Assembly: GCA_023614405.1 (NCBI GenBank)
Contig: CM042687.1
Span: 234,634,292 to 234,698,291 of the forward strand
Reading direction: 5' to 3'
Origin: Avena insularis
Lineage: Eukaryota; Streptophyta; Magnoliopsida; Poales; Poaceae
DNA: 64,000 nt
The notes beneath the pieces were generated by a model. That model was not told where the DNA came from and did no database searches. It worked only from the letters and a program-made list of their open reading frames with translations. Shown piece after piece: positions 47,885 through 57,467 of this stretch (positions within the stretch are counted from its first letter, which is position 1; each line of letters begins with the position of its first letter). Both the position numbers and the translations under genes were made by a program.

Positions 47885-48694
47885 CTACTCGTATGCATCA
47901 ACCTCCTCATCAACAAGTGTAAGACCTGCATTCTCCATAGCGGTCTTGTATTCCTCGAAATTGTTAGTAAAGGCCTCTACCTTGGCTTTGAGAGCCCTCT
48001 TCTGTGAACGAAGTCTCTCAATCACACCCTGCTGATGCTCGAGCTCGAAGTCCTTGGCCTCTAGTTCTGCAGTCATCTCTCGAATCCTCTTGTTCCTATC
48101 TTGGACTCTTTTCTCTTGACTCTTGAACTTTCTATCCTGACTCTCGAACTTGGCCTCCATTTCCTTGACTATCTCATATTGCTCCGCGAAGAGCTTGTCC
48201 TTCTCACGAAGCTGCACCTGGAGTTCTTCATTGCTAAGCATGACATTGGTCCTATCAGTATCTAGGTGCCTAAGAAGAACCTCTAGGTCCTGGAGGTATA
48301 GACGAATCGGCTCTGCCATCTCTCTAGCATCATCCTCGAACTCAATAGCCTCACCATCCTCGCCGCGTCTTCCGAAGGCGTGGAAGTGAGTACCTCTAAT
48401 CTCCCGAGAGTGTCTCCCTAATAGACGCCCAAGTAAATCCTGCATGACTACCTCTAGGCCTCTCTCCCTGTCGTCATGCATAAACTTGAAGATGATTGCC
48501 TCCATGGCAGGCTCCGTCTGGCGTCCTGGCTGATTAACCTTGAAGCCCCAAAGGTCTTTCCTCTCAAACTTGGTGAGGGGAAGCACCATGATGTTAGGAA
48601 GCGGAAGATTGAGCATACTAGTGAGCTCAATAAGACGAGTGCCAAAACGAGTTCCCTTGAACTCTTCAGCCGTGCTGATAGTAACATTAGGCAT
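47885..48694 (-). CDS. Extra ORF 2 upstream of gag, 12.8-kb element
   Basis: The uninterrupted 269-residue frame opens MPNVTISTAEEFKGTRFG. Residues ~1-60 are globular (LIELTSMLNLPLPNIMVLPL). Residues ~110-260 are strongly heptad-like and charged (EELQVQLREKDKLFAEQYE, EAKFESQDRKFKSQEKRVQD), so a long coiled coil is likely. It lies in the same sense as gag, 224 bp before it, after ORF 1 (48899-49366). The minus strand before its ATG reads TTATAAAATAG, acceptor-like. I recognise no family. It is intact although the rest of the element is broken. Confidence 0.65.
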   Translation of the reverse strand: MPNVTISTAEEFKGTRFGTRLIELTSMLNLPLPNIMVLPLTKFERKDLWGFKVNQPGRQTEPAMEAIIFKFMHDDRERGLEVVMQDLLGRLLGRHSREIRGTHFHAFGRRGEDGEAIEFEDDAREMAEPIRLYLQDLEVLLRHLDTDRTNVMLSNEELQVQLREKDKLFAEQYEIVKEMEAKFESQDRKFKSQEKRVQDRNKRIREMTAELEAKDFELEHQQGVIERLRSQKRALKAKVEAFTNNFEEYKTAMENAGLTLVDEEVDAYE

Positions 48695-48898
48695 CTATTT
48701 TATAAGATAGAAAAAGTTAGAATCATCATAATTAAAGATAAGTCACAAGACAAGGCGTCACATGCATATCTTTGGCAATCAAAACACACAAGTCATGGCA
48801 TACATAAATCCATTACAAGCATCCAAGGTTCAACTTAATTTAGACAACATTTTTGAGAAATAAAATGATAAGTGTGGTGGTCCAACTAACGAAGTACG

Positions 48899-49366
48899 TT
48901 ACAATCCCATCTCACTTGCCAAGTTGGCTAACAGGGCATCCCTAGAGGCAATCTGTCGATCCTGATCACATGACTCCATTGCTAAGTCTATGATGTCCTC
49001 TCTTAAACGTTGGTTGGTAGCCTCTAACTCTTGGGTATGCTTATTTTCTTCCCTAAGGTCATTTTGGGTGTTTAGCATTCTACACTTGAGTCTATCACCA
49101 AGCTCCTTGATGGCCTTCCAAGCTGCATCTCTTGCAGAGTCAAAGAATGTGGTGTGCATCACTGAGTTGGTGACCATGCAGAATCTTGATTCCATGTGGT
49201 TGTCTTCCTTGTTTTTATACAAGTGAAGTTGCACCCACCAGTACTCAACTCCTTCATCCATCACGAGAAAACCTTTGTACACAGCTGCACCATGTATTCC
49301 CATGGCAACCATGAGGTCTTTGAGAGCCTTGGGGAATTCAGTCTCACACTCCAAAGTCATGGTCAT
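48899..49366 (-). CDS. Extra ORF 1 upstream of gag, 12.8-kb element
   Basis: The open frame of 155 residues opens MTMTLECETEFPKALKDLMV. Residues ~35-95 (YWWVQLHLYKNKED, then FFDSARDAAWKAIKELGDRL) give a strand-then-helix pattern like the extra ORF of element C and loosely like a dsRNA-binding domain. The C-terminal half is coiled-coil-like (QNDLREENKHTQELEATNQR). It is the first ORF after the primer site, ~180 bp downstream of it. Function is unknown. ORF 1 and ORF 2 may be exons of one protein. Confidence 0.6.
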   Translation of the reverse strand: MTMTLECETEFPKALKDLMVAMGIHGAAVYKGFLVMDEGVEYWWVQLHLYKNKEDNHMESRFCMVTNSVMHTTFFDSARDAAWKAIKELGDRLKCRMLNTQNDLREENKHTQELEATNQRLREDIIDLAMESCDQDRQIASRDALLANLASEMGL

Positions 49367-49543
49367 GAGTGGTCCTTTCCTTACGGTTCGTTGATGGAGT
49401 TCATCAACAAATTGAGATGATAAAGAAGATTAGAAAAGTTTACGAGAAGAAAAAACAAGTGCAGAGAATTTTCAAAGTGTTGAAATTTTTCCTTAGTGGT
49501 TTCCAATCCAATCCTAGGGTTATAATCCTACAGGCAACACAGT

Positions 49544-49555
49544 GCTCTGATACCA
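49544..49555 (-). other. Primer-binding site of the 12.8-kb element (initiator tRNA-Met)
   Basis: The minus strand reads TGGTATCAGAGC, a perfect match to the standard initiator-methionine primer site, 2 bp inside the 5' LTR edge (49558). Confidence 0.95.
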
Positions 49556-50860
49556 TCTATAAGATCCCTCCCTTTATAAAAGTAAGGATCCCTGTGATTA
49601 CAATGCTAGTCCCTGGATCAATGCTAGCATCCACAGTTTAAGATGAAGTACATAGAAACAAAGGTCATTATTACATATCATTCCAGAGACAAACATAGTC
49701 TTTTACAAACTCCATGGCCATAGGCCTAATACAAGAGTTTAAACATAACAATATAGATAAGTTTTCATGTTCATGTGCCACAAGCAAGCATGTTGAGTGT
49801 AGACTCATAACCCCTAATCATCATCAGAATAACCTGCAACATCACAAGTTACATCCACAGTGGGTCAATACATTGGAATAGTATTAGCAAGTGATACCTT
49901 AGTAGAATATTAGCATCTAGATACTACATGAATTTGGCTAAGTGTAGTTTAGGCTTGCTTTGCTTAAAATAGGTTTTACCTATTAGTTGAAAACACTAAG
50001 TTTTTCTTTGACAAAACTTTCCCAAGGAATCACCAATAGAAATTGGTGAACCTTTACACTTGTTCAACCACAAGTTTTAACTTAGAAAATTGGGATGAGG
50101 AGATTCTTGATAGCTTCCATGTCTTGATGCTCAAGTTGTCCAATACCAGGGACATGGCTAAGTACTTAGATTCTTCCATCTGCAGAGGTTGTGAACTTTC
50201 CCACAAGACTTGATTTTCACCAAGACAAGACCTTTCAGAAGCCTTCCCTTAGACCAAAATGGACGCGCTCCAAACCTATCAATCCCCTACCACCAACTGC
50301 CCATTTGGCTAAGTTTTTGCAACCTATGTGATCCTGGCAGAGCCCATAATGCCATGTGGCTGCACTAGAAGCTTCTTAACATTTTGCATCTCAAATCCCT
50401 TTGTTCCTGGGTGGCTTTCCACAAGTGAGATACACAAGGTAAACCATAGAAATGGGCCTTGTGTAACCACTCAACACAAACCAATCTTTCCATTCCACCC
50501 AGGTGTTTCATTCACTTAGTTGTTTTATTAAGCAAAACATAAGTCCAAAGACTTAGAAGTATTCCTCATAGCATGATTATATAAACCACCCTTGGTTGCT
50601 ACTAGCTAGGCTAAGCATGGCAATAGCAAGTATTTTAACTTAGAGGAACTTCTAACATTGCTACAACTACTATGATTTCCCAAGTATAGCATATAGATAC
50701 TTTAGCAAAAATAATCATGCAAGACCTATACAAAATATTTCTAATGCACAGGTAAACATATTGGAAAGGAACATGAAGCACCACTTGCCTTGATAGTTTG
50801 GGGAGTAGCAACAATCTTCACAACCACAATCACTATTAGCACCAAAATCTACACATAAAA

Positions 50861-51138
50861 TAATGGCACCAAAATCACATAACAAAATATACAAACAAAA
50901 ATATATGAATGCATGCAAAATGCCATGTGATGATTTTCTACATCAAACAAGACAAGTATACAGTACTGAATCATAAACAAGACCAATATATAAATAAAAT
51001 AATGGCACCAAAATCACATCACAAAATATACAAACAAAAATATATGAATGCATGCAAAATGCCATGTGATGATTTTCTACATCAAACAAGACAAGTATAC
51101 AGTACCGAATCATAAACAAGACCAATATACCCAAAATA
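50861..51138. repeat. 139-bp tandem duplication in the 5' LTR only
   Basis: TAATGGCACCAAAATCACAT begins at 50861 and again at 51000, and the following ~120 bp repeat almost exactly up to GACCAATATA. The 3' LTR has one copy (41335-41470). The event is therefore later than insertion. Confidence 0.9.
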
Positions 51139-52153
51139 AATTTTATTTGATCTTTAGATCATTTTTCAAATAATGTCTATACTCAAATTAAGCCTACAAA
51201 TGTCTCTGCAAAAATAACCATTTTTATAGAGGCAAAATATTAAACACGGTGCATAAACAGATAGAATTCTTTCTCCTGATTCCAATGATATAAAATTTGT
51301 AAACTTTTAACGTGTGGATCAAAAGTTATGAATTTTACAAATTTGAAACTCTAATAGATCTAATTCAGATTTTAAAACAAAGTACTAGCCACGCGGCAGC
51401 GTCTGATTGGCCAATACCATTTCGCACCGGATCACACCCGCGGGCCGTTAGATCTAACTTCACACGCACGATCCAGATCTGCCCGTACCACTTCGTTACA
51501 GATCTGATTCTAATCGCTGGATCTAGATCCTACAGCTACGGATCAAACGACCACCAATGGGCGGCGCCAGCGGCAGCGATGCAGCGGCACGGGTCTGTCA
51601 GAGAGGTTAACGGCGATTCAGATCGCGCGGGGAGGAGTGGGGTGCTTACCGTGTTCGTGGGACTGCCGTGAAGCTCAAGGTGGTCGAGGGAGAGACAGGG
51701 GCGCTCGGACTCGGCTGCTATTGCTCGTCGGAGTGAAGCCTGTCGTCGGGCAAGCTATGGCGTCGTCGGGGGCGAGATAGTGGTGCGCGCTAAGACAAAC
51801 CAGAGGTGTCGTTAGATGCGCACAAGCCTGGCGAACATGTGCGTATGCAGAAGAGAGGAAGGGGTGGTCGGGAACTACCAATGGGTGTCGCCGGAGTTGC
51901 GCTGAGCTTTGGTTGCTTCCAGAGGTGGACGATGACGACGCTCTAGGACGATACAGAGCAAAAGAAGGGCATGATAAGATGCGATAGGACACACTGATCA
52001 TGCTCGTATGAATCAGAGACAGGGGGCGGTCGATGCTTACCGGAATCGCACGCCGGAGACGCTCGGTACCGCGGCGGTGCAAGTGGAATCGTGGGCAGCC
52101 TGGTGGCAGAGAAGAGGTGTTGCGTGAGGGGAAATGGTCGTCGAGTGGTGGGG

Positions 52154-52161
52154 GTTAAATA
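52154..52161 (-). promoter_or_regulatory. TATA-like box, 5' LTR of the 12.8-kb element
   Basis: Minus strand GGCTATTTAACCCCC, conserved with 42484-42491 and placed before the GC-rich leader. Confidence 0.5.
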
Positions 52162-52891
52162 GCCGGAGCAGGGGCGAGGATTACTCCCTACATCAATGGG
52201 AATTTACGCGGGGCAGTGACTGCGGCGAGGTAACGGCGAGCAGTGACTGCGCGCGTGATTTTGGGGAAGAAGAAGGTGACGTGGAGAGGGGCCACCAGTC
52301 AGCGATGCTGTGGGTTGGTTCGGTGCGGGTGAGAGAAGAAGCAGAGGGGGAGTGGCCCGGGTGGGCTTTTGGGCTGGATCTGGTTCTAGGCTAGATTAGC
52401 AGCGCCGACCCTTTTCTAATTCTTTCCTCTTTTTCTATTTTCTGTTTGATTTTCCAGGAATCAAATTCAAATGTTTTCAAATGTGTTTGATTTCAAACTT
52501 GTTCTGGACTTTTGTAAAAAGAAACCTGCACACTTTTGAGTACAAAACTATGCTGGCTCACCAGACTTGCTTGGTTCCATTGGAAAAAAATAAAACAGTG
52601 CCTTAGCACAAGATTTGATAAAAATGTTAAAATGGTTTTAAACTTATATTTTGTTTTGGTAATTTTGTCCAAGCTTTGGAATTCAACCAAACCAACTTAT
52701 GAACAAACAAACCTTGGTTTGAAAGAAGTATTCTCTCATTATAGAGCAGCATTGGATCAATGCTTGTCTACATAAAATAATAGCACTCAATGTTTCTATT
52801 TCTTTGAAATGACTTTGAAAATGATCCCTAATTGATTATGCATGTATGGATGATATGCAATCTTTGAAAACATGATTTTAGGGATGTTACA

Positions 52892-53063
52892 ACTTCAGAT
52901 ACTGAGTATGTTCCATCTGGAAGGCAATTTGTTCCACAAACTATGCGACGGACGTCACGTCAACACGGTTGGACTGCAGGATTTATAATGAACATCGCGG
53001 ATACTAAGGACATAGACTACTTATTAGTAGCAACTGGTATTGCGTATTGTAGTGTGAGAGAAT
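52892..53063 (+). pseudogene. C-terminal end of the extra ORF of element C
   Basis: After the 12.8-kb insertion the frame resumes SDTEYVPSGRQFVPQTMRRT, then HGWTAGFIMNIADTKDIDYL and a TGA near 53063. The same block occurs in element A (14500-14560, minus). About 235 bp of AT-rich non-coding sequence follows, ending in TTTATGTTGCAG just before gag, as in element A. Confidence 0.65.
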
Positions 53064-53300
53064 GATGTACCTAAATAAGAGAGGTAGTATCCATATATGA
53101 TATTGTACCTATATGGTACAGTCTTGTAATGACTTCATAGTTACTAAGTTGTTGTAATGTATAATATGTGGATTTGCATATTTGGTTCTTATTTGGATTT
53201 TTTCCATTGCGTGACTAGTTATGTGCATGAAGTTGAGCTCAGAACACATGTGCATGATGTAATTATGAATATTCGCTTTATGTTGCAGGAATAGGGGGTC

Positions 53301-54330
53301 ATGGAATCGGGGCTAGAAACTGAATCCGAACAGCATCGCATGGAGCACGAGGCTAAGAAAAAAGCAGATGCAGATGCTAGAAATCAAGGAGCATTACCAC
53401 CACCACCAATGAGGCCGTTAATGGAGCATAACTTTATGCAATATATGCAAATGATGCAAGAATCCCAAAACAAATTCATGGAAGAGTTTTTCGGACGAGC
53501 TGGAAACCAAAGAGCACCTGAAGGTGGAGGAGTGAGTCTTTTAGACTTTCAAAATTCAAGGCCGTTACCTTTTGCATCAGCTCTAGAACCAATGGATACA
53601 GAGGATTGGCTAGTAGATACAGAGAGAAAGTTAAGGACTATCGGTTGCAATGATGAAGAAAAGTTGAGGTATCCAACACATCTCTTAACCGGACCTGCAG
53701 CATCATGGTGGGAGAATCAGCTAGCAATGCAACCTCCAGAAAGGGAGTATACCTGGGAGGAGTTGAAGCAAAGATTCCGTGAGTATCATGTTCCTGAGAG
53801 TGTAATGGAGTTGAAGCTTAGGGAGTTTGAGGAGCTTCAGCAAGGATATACTAGTGTCATGAAGTACATCTGGGAGTTTAGTCAACTATCTCGTTATGCT
53901 GAGTATGAGGTGAACACTAAGGAAAAGATAAAGAAGCGTTTTCTACGTGGTTTAAATCCATTTGTGAAGATGCAGTTGAGGCTAGACAACAAGCAAACTT
54001 TTCAATAGTTACTAGGTGCAGCCATCACCTTTGAAGATGATTATAAGAATGTCTAAGAGGACGGAAGGAAAAGAGCAAAGAAGGAGACAAAGAGGATTCA
54101 GGCAAGTAAACCTAAACCCAATATGGAGTTCAAACCTAGAAACAAACCTTACAACAACAACAAGAATAGCAGTGGAGGTCAGTCCAATTCTCGGAGGAAT
54201 ATCATATGAAACAATTGTGGAATTCCAAGGCATTTTCAAAGAGAATGCAAGAAGCCCGTAGTTATTTGCTATGGCTGTGGGGAAAAGGGTTGTATCAAGC
54301 CAGATTGTCCAAGCAAACCACTGGGTGGTT
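53301..54330 (+). pseudogene. gag: gag of element C
   Basis: The first 235 residues are open from MESGLETESEQHRMEHEAKK: YMQMMQESQNKFMEEFFG, PMDTEDWLVDTERKLR, PAASWWENQLAM, FREYHVPESVMELKLREFEE and RYAEYEVNTKEK. A TAG at 54007-54009 ends the frame, then broken pieces follow with remnants of two CCHC knuckles (NNCGIPRHFQREC and CYGCGEKGCIKPDC near 54205-54310). The start follows a splice-acceptor-like TTGCAG at 53279-53288. It is the intact-order counterpart of gag at 13068. Confidence 0.85.
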
Positions 54331-54479
54331 GTCCTACTAAAAGTGGAGGACAAGCCAGTGGAGGCAATGGACAGCCCAATAAAGGAGGAAATTTTGTCAA
54401 GAACAATAATGGCAAAAGGAGCAGGCCTAATGGGAAGCTAAACTGTGCAACTTTGGAGGAGGTGGATAACTCTGAGCAC

Positions 54480-54997
54480 ATAGTGATAGGTATGCTCAAT
54501 ATCCTTACCAATCCCGAAAAAGTTTTATTTGATATTGGTGCAACTACTTCATTCATATCTGAAGAACTCTATGATAAGTTCGGGATTAGAAGGGCAACGT
54601 TGGAAAACCCTTAACCGTAGTGACGGCAGGGGGAAATGTAGTGGTACGCCACACTAAACAAGATCAAGTTATCTCGATCTGTGGTTGTACATACTTTGTG
54701 GACCTTTATGTGATTCCTTTGAAGGAAATTGCAGTAGTGTTGGGTATGGAATGGATGACTGAACATGGAGCTCAGATAAATTGTGAAGATAAAACTGTTT
54801 CAATCATGACTCCAAGTGGAGCAAGGATAGTATATCAGGATGATAAACATAGTAATATCATGGTAGATCTTAAATTTAGCTCAATGAAGGAGGTCAAGTT
54901 GAAGGGTATTCCTGTAGTAAATGAGTTCCAAGATGTTTTCCCAGCAGAGTTACCAGGAATTCCACCTGATCGGGAAATAGAATTCACAATGATCTAA
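54480..54997 (+). pseudogene. Aspartic protease of element C, active site mutated
   Basis: The active-site region reads KVLFDIGATTSFISEELYD: D-I-G-A where the family has D-T-G-A (codon ATT at 54534-54536). After a frameshift near 54612 come VIPLKEIAVVLGMEWMTEHG and NEFQDVFPAELPGIPPDREI, the protease end and the linker to RT. The Thr-to-Ile change would be an ACT-to-ATT transition. Confidence 0.8.
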
Positions 54998-54999
54998 TA

Positions 55000-55936
55000 C
55001 CTGGTAAAGCACCAATAGATCAAGCACCATATAAGATGGGTCCGAAGGAGTTAAAAGAGCTTAAAGAGCAAATTGATGAGTTAGTTGTGAAAGGATTTAT
55101 TCAGGAAAGTGTATCTCCATGGGGAACCCTAGTATTTTTGTGGATAAAAGAGATGGAGGACGAAGAATGTGTGGGGATTATAGAAATCTCAACAATGTTA
55201 CTATCAAGAAAAAGTACCCATTGCCAAGAATTCAAGATCAATTTGATCAAGTCAAGGGAGATGGAGTATTCTCCAAGATTGATTTAAGATCAGGATACCA
55301 TCAGATAAAGATTAAACTTGAAGATGTTCCAAAAATAGCATTTGTGTCAAGGTATGGACATCATGAGTATCTCGTCGTACCTTTTGGTTTAACCAATGCA
55401 CCAATAATATTCATGAATTTGATGAAAAAAATCTTCATTCCTTACCTGGACAAGTTTGTCATAGTGTTCATTGATGATATTTTGATATATTCAAAGGATA
55501 AGTAAGAGCATGCAGATCATTTGAGAATAGCATTGCAAATCTTTAGATAAAACTTTACGCTAAGTTCAGCAAGAGTGAATTCTGGCTGGATAAGGTAGAA
55601 TTTCTTGGTCATGTAATCAGTAAGGATGGAATTGTTGTAAATCCATCCAAGGTTCAATCAGTGCTAGAGTGGAATGCACCAACTAATGTCAAACAAATCC
55701 ATGGTTTCTTGGGTATGGTCGGTTATAATCGGAGGTTCATTGAATGTTTTTCCAAGATAGCTGGGCCAATAACATAAATTCTAAGAAAGAATACACCATT
55801 CATATGGGATGAGAAGTGTGAAGAAAGTTTTCAGGAGTTGAAAACCAGATTAACTACTGCACCAATCTTGGAAATTCCAGAAATAGGAAAGAATTACACG
55901 GTATATTGTGATGCATCCAAGGAAGGATTGGGATGC
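55000..55936 (+). pseudogene. Reverse transcriptase and start of RNase H, element C
   Basis: Frames 55036-55287 and 55119-55505 overlap after a frameshift. Motifs are [68 protein letters not shown], and an intact [14 protein letters not shown] at 55503-55505 is followed by thumb and connection text in other frames (FWLDKVEFLGHVISKDG), then TVYCDASKEGLG of RNase H, where the frame is cut at 55937 by an LTR fragment. Confidence 0.9.
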
Positions 55937-56260
55937 TTATACGTTGGAAACATATCTGTAATTTTTGATGCTCCATGCTTGTTTTGTATCTACTTTGTTT
56001 TTCTTGTCTATACTTTGAGGTTTTTTTACATGTTTTCTAGTACTAACCTATTAACAAGTTGCAACAGTGCCAGATCCTGTTTTCTGCTGTTTTTGGTTTC
56101 AGAAACGTTAGTAAATAAATATTCTCGGAATTGGACGGGACAAACATCAAAGTCTATTACTTTCCGTGGAGAACAAGAAGTCCAGAGGGGAGCCGTAGGG
56201 GCCAGCCAGGGGGGCCAGACCCACCCCAGGCGTGGGTGGTCCCAGCTGAAATAGATCGTA
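55937..56260 (+). repeat. Fragment of the TGATACGTTGG-type LTR
   Basis: TTATACGTTGGAAACATATC and the next ~300 bp match the start of the solo LTR at 26862-28344 read in its own sense (TTTTTGATG, TCCATGCTTGTTTTGTATC, ACTAACCTATTAAC, ATTCTCGGAATTGGACxGGAC). It begins inside the RNase H of element C, so it is an insertion. It is cut at 56261 by the copia element, so the remainder should lie right of the window. Confidence 0.75.
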
Positions 56261-56943
56261 TGGGCACCTAGAGGGGGGTGAATAGGTGCTAACCAATTTT
56301 TAATACTTTTTCAATTTTAGGATTGACACAAAGTAAATTCTCTAGATATGTAACAACGAGAATTTCCCTATATGCAACCCTAGCTACTAAGCACGTAAAG
56401 AGAGGAGCGAAGGAACTATAGTGGAGCACGCGGAGACACAGGGATTTGTTTTACCGCAGTTCCTTCCTTGTTAAGGGAAGTACATCTGCGTTGGAGGGGT
56501 GGGCGGTTCTAAGACCACCACGCCACAATAGGCCTCACCCTATTCTCCGATGGATCTCGCCACGAGAGGCCCGATCCACCTTCTCCACTATTGGATCCCT
56601 TCGAGGCGGAACCGTGCCTTTACAACGCTATGGACACACACCCACAACTGAATTGGGGGCTCCCAAGATGACAACAAGCTATCACAAGAACAAGGTTTAT
56701 CAATATAAACAAAACAAGGATCTAGGTATTTGCAAGAAATACTAGATCGGTGATTCTCCAAATGAATGGAGAGGAGATGAAGCGCTTGATTGCTGATGAT
56801 GAAGATCGAGTTCTCCTCCTTCGATTCCCCAAGGGACGGGGCCTTTGGGTGGATCTAGGTGGAGCTCTCTTGGATGAAGGTTGTAGATCAGATCTTGTCT
56901 TTTTTGAATGAATCAAGAGATCTGGCAGGAGGAGGAAGGTTGG

Positions 56944-56952
56944 CTTAAATAC
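56944..56952 (-). promoter_or_regulatory. TATA-like box of the copia LTR
   Basis: Minus strand GGGGTATTTAAGCC, ~500 bp into the LTR and ~30 bp downstream of the nearest GCGGATTATCCG repeat. Confidence 0.6.
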
Positions 56953-56983
56953 CCCTCCCCAGATCTGGCCGTTGAACAACTTT

Positions 56984-57331
56984 GGGGGCGGATTATCCGC
57001 CCCCCTGGGAAAACTCCGCCCCATGGGCGGATACTCCGGGAGAAATTCCGCCCCCTCTCTGGGGCTGGCGCCTGCGCACTTGATGAAGATCTTGGAGGGG
57101 CGATAATCCGGCCCCCTCCTGGGGCGGATTATCCGGCCATGCCGGAAAGTCCGGCCAAAACTCCGCCCCCTCTCTAGGGCTTGCGCCTTGGGCGAGAGCA
57201 GGAGGGGCGAATTATCCGGCCCCCCTGAGGGGCGGATTATCCGGTGAGGTTGGAAAATCCGGCCGAAACTCCGCCCCCCTTCTGGGGCTTGCGCCTAGCT
57301 GGGAAGAGGGAGGGGCGGATTATCCGCCCCC
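56984..57331. repeat. Quasi-palindromic GC-rich repeats in U3 of the copia LTR
   Basis: The motif GGGGCGGATTATCCGCCCC or a close variant occurs at 56984-57005, 57025-57041, 57096-57117, 57121-57138, 57204-57224, 57229-57244 and 57312-57331. Shorter forms such as GCCGGAAAGTCCGGCC lie between. A larger unit marked by GGGGCTxGCGCC repeats at 57061, 57176 and 57284 (115 and 108 bp apart). Each motif is nearly its own reverse complement. Confidence 0.9.
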
Positions 57332-57453
57332 AAAAGGCAGATACTTTTCCCTTTTTCCTTAGAGAGAGCTGCAACACTTCAACACACATTAAATAATCCT
57401 TGATATTGTTATCTAACACACAAAACACTAGGGATTATGAAATTGTTCTTTCA

Positions 57454-57467
57454 ATCTCCCCCTTTTT
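57454..57467 (-). other. Polypurine tract of the copia element
   Basis: The minus strand reads AAAAAGGGGGAGAT immediately before the LTR start. The CAAAAAGGGGGAGATTG form is typical of SIRE-type elements. Confidence 0.85.

Larger units (their letters stand above)
40054..52891 (-). mobile_element. Complete 12.8-kb Tekay-like Ty3/gypsy retrotransposon
   Basis: Long LTRs at 40054-43207 and 49558-52891 flank an internal region on the minus strand: primer site, two extra ORFs, gag, protease, RT/RNase H, integrase with a chromodomain-like tail, and a polypurine tract. The flanking duplication is ACTTA (40049-40053) versus ACTTC (52892-52896), one mismatch. It lies in the extra ORF of element C in the opposite orientation. 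The LTRs are very similar by eye apart from a 139-bp duplication and small indels, so insertion is fairly recent. Confidence 0.95.
49558..52891 (-). repeat. 5' LTR (3,334 bp) of the 12.8-kb element
   Basis: Plus-strand edges are TATAAGATCCC (TG mutated to TA) and GGGATGTTACA. It is colinear with 40054-43207. The length difference comes mainly from a 139-bp tandem duplication (50861-51138) and ~22 bp near 49905-49930 that the 3' LTR lacks. Confidence 0.95.
15069..55936 (+). mobile_element. Element C: Tekay-like Ty3/gypsy retrotransposon, interrupted by later insertions
   Basis: With insertions removed, the plus-strand order is LTR (15069-38700, interrupted), primer site 38709-38720, extra ORF (38918-40053 and 52892-53063), gag (53301-54330), protease, RT and the start of RNase H to 55936. 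It belongs to the same family as element A but lies in opposite orientation, and its start cuts the extra ORF of element A, so element C is younger. Inserted in it are a 14.2-kb Tat element, a 4.5-kb solo LTR, a 12.8-kb gypsy element and, at 55937, an LTR fragment. The 3' LTR is not in the window. The expected insertion duplication is CTATC (15064-15068). Confidence 0.8.
56261..57453 (-). repeat. 3' LTR (1,193 bp) of the copia element
   Basis: In minus sense it starts TGAAAGAACAATTTC right after the polypurine tract and ends TATTCACCCCCCTCTAGG-TGCCCA. U3 holds GC-rich quasi-palindromic repeats (56984-57331), followed by a TATA-like box (56944-56952), so the repeats occupy the proximal promoter. 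R-U5 is 56261 to ~56920. Confidence 0.85.

Noticed and set aside
56984..57331. CRISPR-like array of short palindromic repeats
   Set aside because: Spacing is irregular, repeats vary, the host is a plant, and the array is inside an LTR.
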